DNA of 64,000 nucleotides from Xanthostigma xanthostigma (GCA_963575645.1 OY754470.1:1550001-1614000), one strand, 5' to 3'; shown: positions 46,068-59,500, counted from the stretch's first letter. The notes: a model not told the origin generated them from the letters alone. Made by a program: numbers and translations.

Positions 46068-47916
46068 TGTTTTGCACTGTGATTTAATTGTGAACATCGC
46101 TCGACAAAGATAGTGTGCCAGAGTACACAATGAAGCGTAATGAAGTGTGCCACATGGTTGACGTTTATTGTGAGATATTTAGACAGTAATTGAAAACCAC
46201 TAAATATGCAAAAACAAATATCCCTGGAAACTTGGTTGCTTTGCCATCGTATGTAATGCATACGGCATGAATCGGTCCACTTTATATTAGCGCGGCACAT
46301 AGAATGTCTCCGATCCAATTGCTAAAAACTATGTACAATACCAACTCAAACGTAGCATCGTCGTTTACTTCACTGAATTTATACGTTTAGCGCTACGATG
46401 TCATTGCAGGGATGTACTATCAGTTAATCTATGTTATTATTTGACATCGAATATTTAAGGAAGACAATTTTAAAATACACCACAAGGGCCGAAAGTTTGA
46501 TATTCTTGCCCTGCGCGCCATGATGCCCGAATATCAAAATAGCGAATTACATAAGACAGCTCTATGTCTATTCTTATATCTCATAATCTCAGAGCTAGCG
46601 AGTCAGTGATTCGCTATAGATGTATATTGCATAAAAAGTATGCTGTAGGTAGATACTCACCATTCATTAATTATTATACTTTTTTAGTAACAATAATCAC
46701 GTGTTATTCCTCACTTTTAATTCAAACTAAAATCTAAACAAGCGGGTATACAAGTTAAAAAAAATGTATTAGCTAAACTAAAATGTTCACTTCAAATAAA
46801 TAAAATCATTGACCAATTTATTTTTTGAAGAGTTCTACTCAGACGTTAATAAACGATTTGAAATGGTTTTTTTTTAATACTCGTTAATGGCCTGGCTCCT
46901 GGTTTTGGCCAGTTGCCGATTTGAAATGTTCACTTATTCGATTAAATTCTATTTCAAAACTAAAATTTAAATATCACGTCAATAACTTGCCACTCGATAA
47001 TTACGTAAGACTTGAATGATTCCATGAGCTGTTGCGGCATTTTGAACGATAGTTACTTACATTTTATAGAATCGCATTCAAAACAACACAAAATACATTG
47101 TATTTACGTTTTGTGTACGCTTTTAGTGGCTTTTATAAAGGAGATTCAATTAATTTTTTTATACATTTCAGTGACTTTGCAATATGTAGGTTGCGCGTTA
47201 TTATTATATTCTTCCTTAATATTTTAATCAAAAAAAAACTTCAGAGTCGATTTAAGGTATAGGTAATACTTATGTGAGACCACCCTGACAGAAAAACTAA
47301 AAATCGGTTCACAAATGCTGGAAATATGAGGTCACATGAAAAAAATTCTTTTTTAAAGTCAGTTGAAAACAACTGACCCGATTTAAAAAAAATATATAGT
47401 ACCAATCGGCGACGAAATTTTTCAAACCCATAGAAAAATTATAAGTTATGACTAAACAAACATAAAAAATAAATACATGAGTTGAATAATCTTTTTTGTT
47501 TCTTGAAGACGGTTAGAAATGAAATTTAAAATGTACACATTTACAAGAAACAGTCACCCCATCCCTATAAATTGAAGCAGCTGTGCGCGTTTAGGTAGTT
47601 CACCACCCCCCCATATGAATCTCACCCAATTATACGCATTTGTTTAAACGTAACATGATACGTTTAAATACAAAATTCGCCTATACACCGCGTCGCTTCG
47701 TGACATGTCCAATAGTAAAGCGTAGCATGCCATATCACATGTATTTTAATTACTTAAATTCTTCCTTCAAGTGTTTGATTTGTCCATATTTGTTCAACGA
47801 TGTAAAACGCATGCTTTGGCAGGACGACTAATTAATATAAGGTAAACGACTTCAGGAATTGCTAGGTTGTCTATAATTGCCTATCACTTATGTACTTAAA
47901 CGCTACAAAAAAAAAA
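46068..47916. other. Repeat fragments, no gene
   Basis: A fragment of the 13.6-kb family (TCAGACGTTAATAAACGA) lies at 46796-46866 and an RTE-tail relative at 47225-47470. Short frames have no recognisable motif. Confidence 0.4.
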
Positions 47917-47975
47917 ATAATAATAATAATTCTTTATTGCTCCAAAAGACAAAAATTGCACAGGAGAAGTCAGTA
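47917..47975 (-). repeat. LINE 3' terminus, second copy
   Basis: The (AAT)n tail followed by TTCTTTATTGCTCCAAA, GACAAAAATTG and GGAGAAGTC matches the 3' end of the LINE at 51976-53400. Only the last about 60 bp are present: a severely 5'-truncated insertion. Confidence 0.75.
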
Positions 47976-49063
47976 TATATAATATTTTAAACAACACATA
48001 GTTATATATACATATTATATATATATATATAAAAACGAGTGTGCTTTAGACCACACGACTGAAGTAAAACTTCTTCCTGCCATAATTTTTTATTATTCAC
48101 CCGAAAATTAACAAAATATGAACTTTAAAATGAATTTACAATTTTATTCACTTTAAACGTAGAATATTTAATGTATTGAACAAAATATATATTTATAAAA
48201 TTGTTCAAGAACGAAATGAACAGTCTAATGTAAGAAGAAAGAAATATAAACAATAAAGATAATGAAAACAAAAGTAATACATTGCAATTACTTAGCTCTC
48301 GTTGGATTTTAAGCGTAAATCTTTATGAAATATTATTTAGCTCTGCAAGTTAGGTAGGTTTACAAAACTTTTTTCTGTCACCCGATAGCGCCACTGGCAA
48401 GTATAGTATGTGTCATTCTATTGTTATATTTTCGGCCACCTGATGGCGCCACTAGCCAGTGAAGTATTTGCCATCCTCTTTCTATCTTCACTAACTTATA
48501 TCTCCCTCTCAACTTCCGTTCGCCTCGCCCGATCACACTTCCGTAAAGCTCTCGTCATGCATTCACCAGCTTACTCCACAAGTCTAGCGTGCGTTAAGAA
48601 GTTTTACTTAAAAAAAAATTTCTAAACATTTGACAATAAGGACAGCTATGCTGCACTTTCTCGAGGACACACAGTATGTAGGGTGTGTTTGTGTATGACT
48701 GTAAAATGTGACACACGTGTTTATGTATTTGTAGTAGAAAATTGTAAATTAATTAAAACCTGTAATGTATTTTCGATGTTGAACGGAAATTGTTTACCGA
48801 AATCTAATAAAATTGTGTTGAAGCACTGTAATTGCGTTACGGTTATTGAATACGATTCTGTTTTATACGTGAACTATCGTAATATGAATCTATTCCAACA
48901 TTTCACAGGTTGAAACCACATCACAGACGGAATATCTGAATAAATATACTGTTTTCAAAAAAAAAATCTGTTTGAAGCTTTCTAAGAATATTTATAACTC
49001 CTTAATTTGGTAAGTATTAACAAACTAGTATTCTTAGTTGTTTTATATCATAACAATAGTCGT
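47976..49063. other. No gene seen
   Basis: A (TA)n tract at about 48013-48031. Bases about 48385-48450 carry two copies of a GGCGCCACT(A/G)GC-type unit. The 71- and 76-codon frames here lack motifs. Confidence 0.4.
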
Positions 49064-49292
49064 CCGGTTCGGCTTTGCACGAATTTGTAGATTTACACCG
49101 TTTTTAGTCGACTTACGTTGCAAAATTGGTTTCTATGAAAAGCGATTTTATTTTAACGCGATAATATAGAAGCCTATGTTCATCCTCAAGGTCCACTCTA
49201 ACTACTGGTGGAAAAATTTTTGAAATCGGATGAGTAGTTATGGAGATTACTCTTGCATATCACAAAATTCATACTCTCTCTTTATAATATTA
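49064..49292 (-). mobile_element. Helitron-like element, upstream member of a tandem pair
   Basis: On the minus strand it begins with TAATATTATAAAGAGAGAG, next to the CTAG of the neighbour. It runs through TAACTACTCATCCGATTTCA and TTTTGCAACGTAAGTCGA and ends in a GC-rich CAAAGCCGAACCGGACGACTA. Its TC start was displaced by the neighbouring insertion. Confidence 0.55.
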
Positions 49293-49622
49293 CTAGCGGT
49301 CCCGCCCGGTTTCACCCGGATGCAAAAGAACGAATGGGGGGAGGGACGCACATTCATCTTAGTTTACCGAGATGAATGTTGTGTCCGAATTTCATGATGA
49401 TCGGTGTTACCGTTCCAAAGTTTTTGTCGGACGGACAAATTTTGAGTTACATTTTGCAACATTTTTCATTGATGCTCCGCTCCTATTGGTCGTAGCGTGA
49501 TATTATATAGCCTATAGCTTTCTTCGATAAATGGGCTATCCAACAAAAACAAAATTTTCAATTCGAACCCGAACAAAAAAACAAACAAACTATTCAGCTT
49601 TATACTCGTATATTAGCATAGA
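49293..49622 (-). mobile_element. Complete non-autonomous Helitron
   Basis: On the minus strand: host A, TCTATGCTAATATACGAG at the 5' end, about 330 bp of interior, then CCGGGTGAAACCGGGCGGGA, CCGCTAG and host T. This is the full Helitron signature (A|TC...hairpin...CTAG|T). A colinear partial copy lies at 39104-39374. Non-coding. Confidence 0.78.
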
Positions 49623-51253
49623 TAGTAGGTATAGATAATGTCTTTTACTTCTATATATATTTTTGCTAAGCCATTTTTTGTTTTTAAATATCAATCAAAA
49701 AGGTTAATCTAAATGCCCACTATCCTTTAACAAAATTCTGACTTTACCCTTTTAAGAAATGACATTATTAATACTCTTTTCCAGCCTAAAGGTATTATAA
49801 CATATTACTTTTAGAGAACATCATCAAAATAAAATGAAAAGAAAATGAAGCAGAATTTTCAATACCGCAGAGAGAAAAAGGGAATGTCCATTATAATGAA
49901 GTCACTTTGTTTGACCGACACCGACTCGCCCTTTTAGACACGATTTAAGGGGCGGAATGAGGCTCTTTAGGGGCGATCTGATACGCATATAGTAGAGACA
50001 ATATACCGAATTTTGATTCTGGAAATGCAACAGGATAACAACAAAAACTGAGAGCCTCCAAGAAAAAGTGCTGTTTATTCCGACTGCATTTTTTGTTAAT
50101 AATGATAACTGATGAACTTTTTAACATTTATTAACAATAATTTAAATACAATTCGATAACTGTTTCCTTATTAATTAGTCTTTACACAAAAGGGAAAACG
50201 TATTAAATATTTTATTATTTTTTGTTTTCATATCTTTTCCTTCTACTTGAACCACAATACATTTCTATATATTTTTACAATATCTGTTTATTTGAAGAAG
50301 AAAAAATGAAGAATAATAGATGCGGAAAGAATAAACAGGAGATAATTTTCCATAAGCTGACTAATAGGTAGTACTCATGGGTTGCAGGAAACATTGTCAG
50401 AAATTTGGTTTGACAATGACGTTAGATTGTGACCACATATAAGTACTTTTTTTACAAAAATCTTTAATTAGCTATGTAGAACATTAGACTGTATTCGTAG
50501 AAAAATAAATGAATAATCTACACGAAAAAATACCGTTTTTAGTGTTCCGTGCAAATGAAACATACCTCAAATTAATTTTAATTAAAATTCCAAGACAAAA
50601 ATGTAAAGTACCTATTTACGAAAACAGCATTGCGTTCAGTTCAACTTGCATTCGCTAGAAAATATTTACTTCATAGCTCATTAGTTTCATGTTTATATTA
50701 CCATTTAATTAATCGTCATAGCTCCATTATTTGGCCCGGGAAGTTTTTCTTTAAAAATATTCAACAGCTAATAATTTACTAAATCCATACACGACGCTTG
50801 TCAACATTCGATAAACGTGTTTTAACTTCATTATAAAGCTTTTTGTGACGTATTCGCGGTCATCAGACTTCACACGCTCTTGTATTCCGTATATTATTAA
50901 AATGGTTTTCTATTACGAGAATGTTATTCAGAATGTTTGCTTTCGGACTATTTCAAAATTTCACTGTATACAAAGCACACTAACTAAACAACAACCATCT
51001 CAATTCACTACAGAATTATTCTCGGTTTGTGATACGATTTTCAGCTGAAAAAGCTTGTTTTTTAAGAATGTCATAGCTTTTAGCTAAATGGAAATCTTCA
51101 TCGCAGAAACAAATCATATTTAATTATTTTAAATATACAAACCTAAGAATAAAAGAACCTATATGGGATTGAAATTGAAAAGTATACTTTTTTTACATTT
51201 TCTAATATGTTTATGTAATATTTATTAAATTTACCATTGATGCAATCAACAAA
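49623..51253. other. No gene seen
   Basis: AT-rich; short frames only. No motif, RNA gene or transposon boundary that I can support. Confidence 0.45.
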
Positions 51254-51394
51254 ATGAAAGATTACAACGATGAGAAGGTGAAATACAACCGATTACAAAC
51301 GAAGCCCATTCTAAACAAACCTTTATCATTTACATACACCGTATTATTATGTGAAGCCTTTACTGCAGCGTTTGAATTTATATATACTCAAAAA
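51254..51394 (+). CDS. Candidate first coding exon (orphan)
   Basis: ATG in a good context (CAACAAAATGA) opens 47 codons, MKDYNDEKVKYNRLQTKPIL and onward to a hydrophobic FTYTVLLCEAFTAAFEFIYTQK, ending exactly at a GTAAGT donor (51395) in phase 0. A charged cytosolic N-terminus before a membrane-like segment is the layout of many transporter first exons, but I do not recognise the family. No acceptor and continuing frame were found before the LINE at 52 kb. If real, the next exon lies beyond it. Confidence 0.35.
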
Positions 51395-51975
51395 GTAAGT
51401 AATAAAACTCGAAAATCAAATAAAACACAACTCCATTTCATTTAATGTAACCATAGAAGTACGATGGAGGAACACATATAATTTATGGAGTTCTAAACAG
51501 CGTTTTAAAATGATTGCTGTGCGAAGTCTTACTGACTCAGTCTTATACTGAATGCACTATAAAAACTATCCATAAAAAAAGTTTGAGTGCAGCCTCTACG
51601 GTTGAAGTAAAACATGTAAACAGTATATTGTTAGTGGCAAAGATTATCCATAGCCGAGATACTTAGCCCTGCTACACTTAAAAATATCTACATATTTAAT
51701 AGTGGATTATGTATCTAGGACGTAATTAAGTACCTTATCGACGAGCTGCAACATTATGTAAAAACGATCATCAGCGAGTTTTATAGTCACACGATCGAAA
51801 GACATGCTGCATTTTTTTTAAAGATACCCACTATAAAAATGTTTATCGTCTAATTGTTACTGTTACTGGTTAGGTCGCCAACTTTTGTTTTTCATTACAG
51901 CACTAGTGTATTATGGGTCGTTTTACATGCTGTTAATTTCAACAAATTAAACATCGGCCTTTATTAACAAGAGTA
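51395..51975. other. No gene seen
   Basis: Spacer or intron. An acceptor-like TTTTTCATTACAG at about 51900 is followed by an immediate in-frame stop in phase 0. Confidence 0.4.
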
Positions 51976-53400
51976 GTAATAATAATAATAATAATAATAA
52001 TTCTTTATTGCTCCAAAGACAAAAAAAAAATTGTATAGGAGAAGTCAAAATACATATTAGTTACAAGTTAAAAAATTCATTAATATTATAAAAACATTTA
52101 GCAGCTAAGAAGGCCTTAAGTCTTTTCTTAAACTGTCGACAATTATTTACATTTTTTATTTCTTCGGGGAGAAGATTGTATATTTTAGTACTGCAGTATA
52201 ATGGACTTTTTTGATATAATGATAAATTAGGTCTGATGCTGGTCAAATTGTCCCTATTTCTTGTATTGTATTGATGACCAAGCGTAACAAAACTGTTATA
52301 ATTGTTCCAAACATATATGGCGGATTTATAAATGTACACAGATGGAACTGTCAATAGCTGTTGATTAATGAAAATATTTCGGCAGGTATCACGCGACTTA
52401 ATTTTAAAAATGATCCTTAAGGCCTTCTTCTGCAGAATAAAAATTCGTTCTGAATATGGAGAGTTGCCCCACACAATTATTCCATAATTAATATGTGAAT
52501 AAATGGAAGCAAAATAATATATTAAAAGTGTTTGTCTGTCGACTATGGACGAAAGTCTACGGAGAAGAAAGATAGCTTTTGATATTTTTGTGCAGCACTC
52601 GTTGATATGCTTAATCCAGTCAAGGTTCGAATTAATGGTTACACCAAGAAATCGGAATGAGTCAGTGTTATCGATGAGGTGGTCGTTAATAACAACTGCT
52701 GGTTCAGTGGTAACTCTGGCTTGCTTCGTGCAGAACATCATTGATACCGTTTTGTTTAAATTCAACTGTAACTTGTTGAGTACGGTCCAATCGAATATCG
52801 AGTTAGCCATAATATTGGAGTTAATTTCCAATTCAGTTGTGTTCGTATGCTTGGTAAGTAAAGAGGTGTCATCTGCATACATGACTACTTTAACGCCGCT
52901 GCAGACATCAGATGGTAAATCGTTCGAGAATATCAAGAATAAAAGCGGACCTAAAGTAGAACCTTGCGGTACTCCCTTTTTGATAGACAATTCCGAAGAC
53001 GCTTTCCCATCTACATAAACACGTTGCGTACGAAAAGACAAAAAAGATTTCAGCCATAGTAATGCGTTGCTCCTAATGCCCACCTTGTCAAGTTTTTCTA
53101 AAAGTATTTCATGATCGACCAAATCAAATGCTTTGGTGAAATCCAAGAGGACACTCGAGACAAAATTACCTTCATTTAATGCACTTAAAATAAATTCAAT
53201 AAAATCGACAATTGCAGTTTCTGTAGATTTGTTTGCTACAAAGCCATGCTGACATTTGTTTAAGATATTAAAGTCACTTAAAAATGAAATTAATCTACTA
53301 CACATTGCATTTTCAAAGATTTTAGAAAAAACTGAGAGCACAGATATAGGTCTATAGTTTTTATGATCATTAGGTTCACCATTTAATACGAATAAAATAA
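51976..53400 (-). pseudogene. 5'-truncated CR1/Jockey-type LINE (reverse transcriptase, 3' UTR and tail)
   Basis: A minus-strand frame (stop at 52061) encodes the RT of a non-LTR retrotransposon without internal stops. The bounding first codon at 53341 is GTG; the frame really continues upstream to about 53395 with NGEPNDHKNYRPIS, so there is no true start. Motifs: YRPIS...FSKIFE; HGFVANKST; catalytic LLDFTKAFD; GVPQGSTLGPLLFLIFSNDL; YADD (about residue 155 of the 426-residue frame); thumb region FRFLGVTI; and a C-terminal YNTRNRDN...KIYNLLPEEI. The N-terminal endonuclease and gag-like ORF are absent, so the copy is dead by truncation. A short 3' UTR leads to an (ATT)n tail at about 51977-52003. 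The intact frame suggests a fairly young insertion. Confidence 0.88.
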
Positions 53401-54058
53401 AGTTAGTTATTATCTTAATGCCGGAATAACAATAAACTCATATTCTTATTGAACACTCAGTATATTATAATATAAGTACATTCACCTATGTGTTCCGTAG
53501 CCGATATGCGCAGTGTACTGATAAAATAGACTTATATGGCGTTTAATAGCCAATATTGGTAGGGTTAGATTGAGTGCTCGTCTAACGGAATGCTGAAGGT
53601 AAAGCTGGGCTCTACTTTGTCGACTAGCCAGACGTAAAAGTGAATGGAAGCTGAACTTTACGAGGGTCGGTGCAAAGTTTGTGGCAAAGCTCTTCGCCAC
53701 TTGTACAATCTTGAAAATCGATGCTCGGAAATTTTTCAGGGTATAAAAAATTTAAATAGTGTCATATTTAAAAATTGCGATCAAATACTGGCCTATTTAC
53801 TGGAGATAGCTTTGTAGAACATAGCTGAGAAAAAATGCTTCGGTACGTATACTATAGAGATAGACTGAAAAATGTTTGCCAAATGTGAATTTATGTGAAT
53901 ATAATTTTATTTATTGAAGAGTACTAATCAGACGTTCATCAAGTTTTGTGAAAAGATACAGATATAAAGATACATACATGTAAAAATGTTGTGTATAGGT
54001 GCACGGGTATCACAGCAAAACTTTGCCTGAGCAGCGCTACCCATAATATAAAAATAAG
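53401..54058. other. No gene; repeat fragment
   Basis: A fragment of the 13.6-kb family (ATAATTTTATTTATTGAAGA) lies at 53900-53945. Nothing else recognised. Confidence 0.45.
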
Positions 54059-54319
54059 TTTAAAAACTAAAACCCGACTACTGAAAAGTATGAAACAAGA
54101 AAATATTCTCATCTGAGGATAGCCGTAGTCATATGCCACCTACCCTGACAAAATGTTACATTTTAACAGTAGTAAGCGATCATAAGCTCTAGGGCAAAGT
54201 GTATCACGCTATACATCCAGAAGGGCCTCATATATATGAGATGGCATACGACCACGGCTATCCTCAGATGAGAATATTTTCTGATTTCATACTTTTCAGC
54301 AGTCGGGTTATAGTTTTTG
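54059..54319. repeat. Foldback MITE, copy 2
   Basis: Arms of about 80 bp: TAAAAACTAAAACCCGAC at the left, GTCGGGTTATAGTTTTT at the right, with TAGCCGTAGTC / ACCACGGCTA and GAATATTCTCATCTGAGGA inverted in both. Same family as 6927-7162. Confidence 0.78.
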
Positions 54320-55137
54320 AAATTATTTTTTATTTAAATTATTTTTTTTGAACCTATTTAATTTTTATTTGTTTTCAATTTGCTCACCCCTGGGACCAAA
54401 ATTCAAAAATAAACGTAGTCTATGTTACCCGGGCCATAAATAACGAATCGATTGACACTTTATTTATCAAAATCGGATGAATAGTTTAGGCGCTACGGTG
54501 GCACATCCGTAAATACAAACATACATACATAGACTGCTAAACTCATAACCCTTTCTTTTAGCTTCGCCCTAAAGTCGGGTACAAACAAACTACAATAATA
54601 AAAGGAATTATAATGACCCTTCCATCTATAGGTCCGATTTTTGCCTGGCCATCTATTGTGCCTTAGAGATTACATTACGTTTATTTTATTGGGCAAATAG
54701 CTTTTTCAGCAACGCTGTTTGACGTCTAAAAATCGCGAACAGCTTTCGTATAGAGTTGTACGTACGGGGTACATTACACATACATATATAAATACACTCA
54801 CATAAACAAGGACATCTACATAAATTGAGAGATGGCGCCGTATCAATATAGAAATAAAGTTGTCGACTCTACAGCTTGTTGATGCAACATATCTGAAAAT
54901 AAATTATTTACTGAACAGTTGCGGCGTTTCTGTTAAAATTTTAAGTCATTTTTAAAAGAATTTTGCTACAACACATTGTTTTAAACAGGTAATGCATAGT
55001 GACAGATGATCAGCAGGATAGAACAACAGAACTTTGCTTCCGGTGGGCATGTTTTATGCCTAGGATAATGTTTAGACTTTATGCAGTTTTTATTTTGCGT
55101 ATTAAAGTCCAAAGAAATACAATATTTTTTTTAAGTA
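54320..55137. other. Dispersed repeat tail, no gene
   Basis: Bases about 54385-54590 (GACCAAAATTCAAAAATAAA; ATCGGATGAATAGTTTAGGC; AAAGTCGGGTA at the end) resemble the block at 270-430, a dispersed retroposon-like tail. No coding exon. Confidence 0.4.
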
Positions 55138-55498
55138 CAGTAGATCTTCTTTAAGTCAAACCTTGATAAGTCGAAAACCTCCGAAACCGGAAAAAATGTT
55201 TTGTTCCCTTCCCTTCAAGCCCCAAAACCTCCATTACTCGAAATCTCGACCCTAGATAGGTCGAAATAATCAGTGAGTCCCCACAAGTCATTTCGGTACA
55301 TATTTTCCCTCCATAATTTGACAAAATAAATTGGGCCTCTGTATCTCGAACATAGCAACTCAAAATTAATTAGAATGAATCAACTTCTATAAGGCGAATA
55401 TTTCCTTACAAAATCCGCCTAAGTCGAAATTCTTCATAACTCGAAAACTCTAATTTTTTGGCGTCTTCCTTAAAGTTCGATTTACAGAGGTTCCACTA
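55138..55498. mobile_element. pogo-like MITE
   Basis: Starts CAGTAGATCTTC after TA and ends AAGTTCGATTTACAGAGG, TTCCACT then ATA. The right end inverted gives AGTGGAACCTCTGTAAATCG, the classic pogo/Tigger terminus. The interior is repeated (A/G)AGTCGAAA-like units. No transposase. Confidence 0.65.
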
Positions 55499-56399
55499 TA
55501 TTTATATATACTACACTCTGGAAAAATCGACTAAGCTGTGAATAAAATCTATAAAAAAACATATAATTATAATAATAGTACAGAATTTTAGGTTAATTAA
55601 GTTTTTGATTATTTTGCAGACTCGGATAATTCTTAAAATATTTGCATGCAATTTAGAGGTCGATGACTGATTTTTAAAATTATTAATGACATATCAGACG
55701 GCTGGTATTTGTACCAACTTGTGCAAAAACAGCTGCCGTTTCCAATAAAACAGGACAAACCACAATAAAACAAAAAAAAAACCTTTGTACACAGAAAATA
55801 AAACGTCTTCAAAGCACGTTTCAAATACCTGCTACATGCAATGTATTTGTACGTATGTTACTCCTTAATAGGGGTTGGAGCTAAAGAAGACTTTTAGAAT
55901 AGCCGAGCGTGTATCGATGCCCTTGTTTATATGGGATCTCTATTATAAGCCCCCAATTTCTAAGTTTAAATATGTAAATGTATATGAACTGAATTATTAA
56001 TTTATTATGAAAATAACAAATTGAAAATATGAATTTGAACTAAGTAGGTCTAAATAATCCTGACCGTTGCGGATTAAAAACAAAATACTTTACTCTGAAA
56101 TTAGTTTTATTTGTATGTATTTAAGCCACCTTTAAAAAAACTGTACATTTATTTTAAGAACAATTGACAAAATGTAAAAAACAAAAATGTAATTTCTTGC
56201 AAAGATGCACCTTTTTTTCTGTAATTTGTATTTCTATGAGTTTAAGAAAGCTATGTGTGTTTAATGAATTAAAGAAAAAATAGAAACACGTAGCTTCTAA
56301 ATTAAACGTCAGAATCAGTTTTTCTTGTCATTAGTTGAAAAACATCTAAAAATGATTTCTCAGAATAAGTTTTGTTTTTTTGGCTCGTTTAATTTTTTA
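55499..56399. other. No gene seen
   Basis: AT-rich flank of the LTR retrotransposon; no recognisable element. Confidence 0.5.
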
Positions 56400-56404
56400 C
56401 ATTC

Positions 56405-56527
56405 TGTAATAATAACTACATCGTAGTTCATTTATCAATCAGATTTATTATACAAAGTAATTGCTTTTATACATTTTAATTATTACATAATATAACTAGA
56501 AGTACTGTAAAACTAAGTTATGTCACA
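56405..56527 (-). repeat. 3' LTR of the Mag-like element
   Basis: 123 bp, TG...CA on the minus strand, identical by eye to the other LTR. Confidence 0.93.
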
Positions 56528-56595
56528 TCTCCTATGTCAAAAAAAAATAAAAATTATATTCTTTGCGCTTAACAAAATATTTCTTAAAATTAATT

Positions 56596-59500
56596 TTATT
56601 TACATTTATACATAGGTAAATCAATCAAGATCAATATTTTTAATTTTTGTTTTTTTTTTTTTTTTTTTTTTGTATACTGAAGTCTATTGGGTTGCACAAT
56701 AACCCGACCATAACGTGTTACTTTATTTCCTGTAGGAATATTTTCAGTTGGCTGCACATTTTTATTTTTTGTGTTATTTTCAATATTGTCATAATTGTAT
56801 TTTACAAACGGAATTAAGTGAAATCTGTTTCTTCTTAAAACAGAACCAGTTTCAAATATTTTGACTAGGTATGATCTTGGTTGATTTTCACATTTTTCTA
56901 GTACCTCGCCTGTCAACCATTTATTTTGATGTCTTATTTTAACAGATTGACCTGGCAATAATGAACTTAATTTATTAGATGTTTTGTCGTGATAATATTT
57001 TTGTTTGTTTTGTCTTATTTTCAGTTCGGTTTTTAAAAAGTAATGATCAATTAATTTTGGTTTTAACAAGCTATCAGCTATTGGCAATAATCCTCTTAAT
57101 CGACGACCAAACAAAATTTGAGCTGGTGAACCAATCTTACTTGAAATTGGAGTATTTCTAAGTTCGAGTAAATTTAAATAAATATCTGTGTTATTACATA
57201 ATGATTTCTTTATAACTGATTTCACTGTTTGAACTGTGCGTTCTATCATGCCATTCGATTTAGGATAGTTCGGACTAGAGGTAATATGTTCGAAATTCCA
57301 TGTTTTTGAAAACGTTTTAAATTCTTCGGACGAAAACTGTGTAGCATTATCTGATATTAATTTTTTAGGGATACCATGACGAGCAAAGAAACTTTTTAAA
57401 GTATCAATGACCGACTTACTTGACATATTATTTAATTGCTTAATTTCAAAATATTTTGAGTAATAGTCTACAAGTAATACAAAAATTTTATTATTTAATT
57501 CGAACAAATCAACAGCTAATTTTTCCCATGGAATATTAGGTATGGAATGCGGCATTAAAGGTTCTGACTGATTCATTTTGCGAAATGATAAACATAGTTC
57601 ACAATTTGAAATTAAATTAATTATATCTCTACTGATCCCAGGCCAATATAAAATTTCCCTAGCTTTAATCTGTGTTTTCTCGATCCCAAGGTGATTGTAG
57701 TGTAATTTATTTAATAATTCTTTTCTTAATTCTTTCGGAACTATAATTCTGTTTCCTTTAAAAATTAGTCCCTGACCTATTACCAACTCATCTCTAAAAG
57801 ACCAATATACTTTTAATGATTCCGGAATGTCGCATTTTAGTTTAGGCCAACCGTTTTTTATAAATTTTTTTAGATTACATAATTCTACATCAACATGTGT
57901 TGCTGCTTTTAAATCTAAGATTTTATTTTCAGTAATTGAGAGATTATTTACTATCATGCATAATTGAGATTCAATTTCATTTTCGTTTAAATTTAATTGT
58001 AACTTATTATTTTGATTTTGAGCTCTGGATAATGTATCTGCTATATATAATTCTGAACCAGGAACATACATTAATTCAAAGGTATACATTTGTAATTTTA
58101 TAAGCATTCGTTGTAAACGAGCAGGACATAATACAAGCGGTTTCTTTTTAATTGCAACTAGAGGCTTATGGTCTGTGTGCACTATAAAACTACGACCATA
58201 TATATATTCGTGAAATTTTTCACAAGCAAACACTATCGCGAGCATTTCTTTTTCGATTTGTGCATATTGTTTTTGAGTGTCTGTTAAAGCTTTTGATGCG
58301 TATGCAACTGGAGCGCCGTTTTGTAATAGAACAGCAGCTACTGCATTCTGAGAAGCATCGCATGATAAAACTATCGGTTTGTTTTGATTGTAAAATTGTA
58401 AAATCGGTTCATTTATTAGTAATGACTTTAATTTTTCAAAAGAATCAATTTGTGTTTCGTCCCACACCCAATCAATTTCTTTTTTAAGCAAAACTCTTAA
58501 TGGTGCGGTTAATTCGGACATATTTGGAATGAATCTATGTAAATAGTTTATCATACCTAAAAATCTTTCAATATCTTTTCTATTCTTGGGGGTTTCTATA
58601 TTCTTTATCGCTTCAACTTTTTCTTCATCGGGTCTTACGCCCTTATCAGATATTAAATGTCCCATATATTTTATTTCATTTACTCCTATCTTACATTTCT
58701 CTTTATTTAATTTTAAATTTATTTTTCTACATCTTTCCAATACTTTCTTTAATCTCTGATCGTGCTCTTCTTTACTTTTCCCGAAAACTATAATGTCATC
58801 AATATAAATGTGTATTCCTTCTATATCATCAAAATTTTCTATCATTTTCTTATAAAACACTTCACTAGCTGAGGAAATACCGTAAGGTAATCTTTTAAAT
58901 TTATACCGACCAAAAGGGGTAGAAAATGTACAAAGTTCTGAACTTTCAGGAGAAAGTTTAATCTGCCAAAACCCACTCGTTGCGTCCAAAGTGCTAAAGA
59001 TTTTTGCCCCATCTAATTTACTTAAAATATTCTCAATAGTCGGAATCTGAAAGTGTTGCCTTTTAATGGCTGTATTTAGATCTTTCGGATCCATACATAA
59101 TCGTATATCCCCATTAGGTTTGGAAACAATCACAATTGAATTTACCCAGGGAGTGTGCTCTGTAACTTTTTCAACTATACCTGTCTTTTCTAAAATATCT
59201 AATTTTATTTTTAATTTATTTTGAAGTGTGAAAGGAATTCTACGTGGCGCATTTACAACAGGCTTAACCGTTTTATCTATTTCAATATTATATTCACCAC
59301 TTAAACAACCTATTCCTTTAAAAACATCCTCATAATTTTTTAAAATACTTTTATTTTCATCTATAATCGAAACTCTTTCAATTAAATTTAAATCAGTGCT
59401 TGATTTTAAACCTAAGATTGCCGGTAAATGTGACTTGACTACAAAAAATTCAATGTCTTTACGCAAGTTATTATATAAGCAATTTAAATGACATTTACCA

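Noticed and set aside
52545..53018. 157-codon frame on the + strand
   Set aside because: It is the antisense shadow of the LINE reverse transcriptase.
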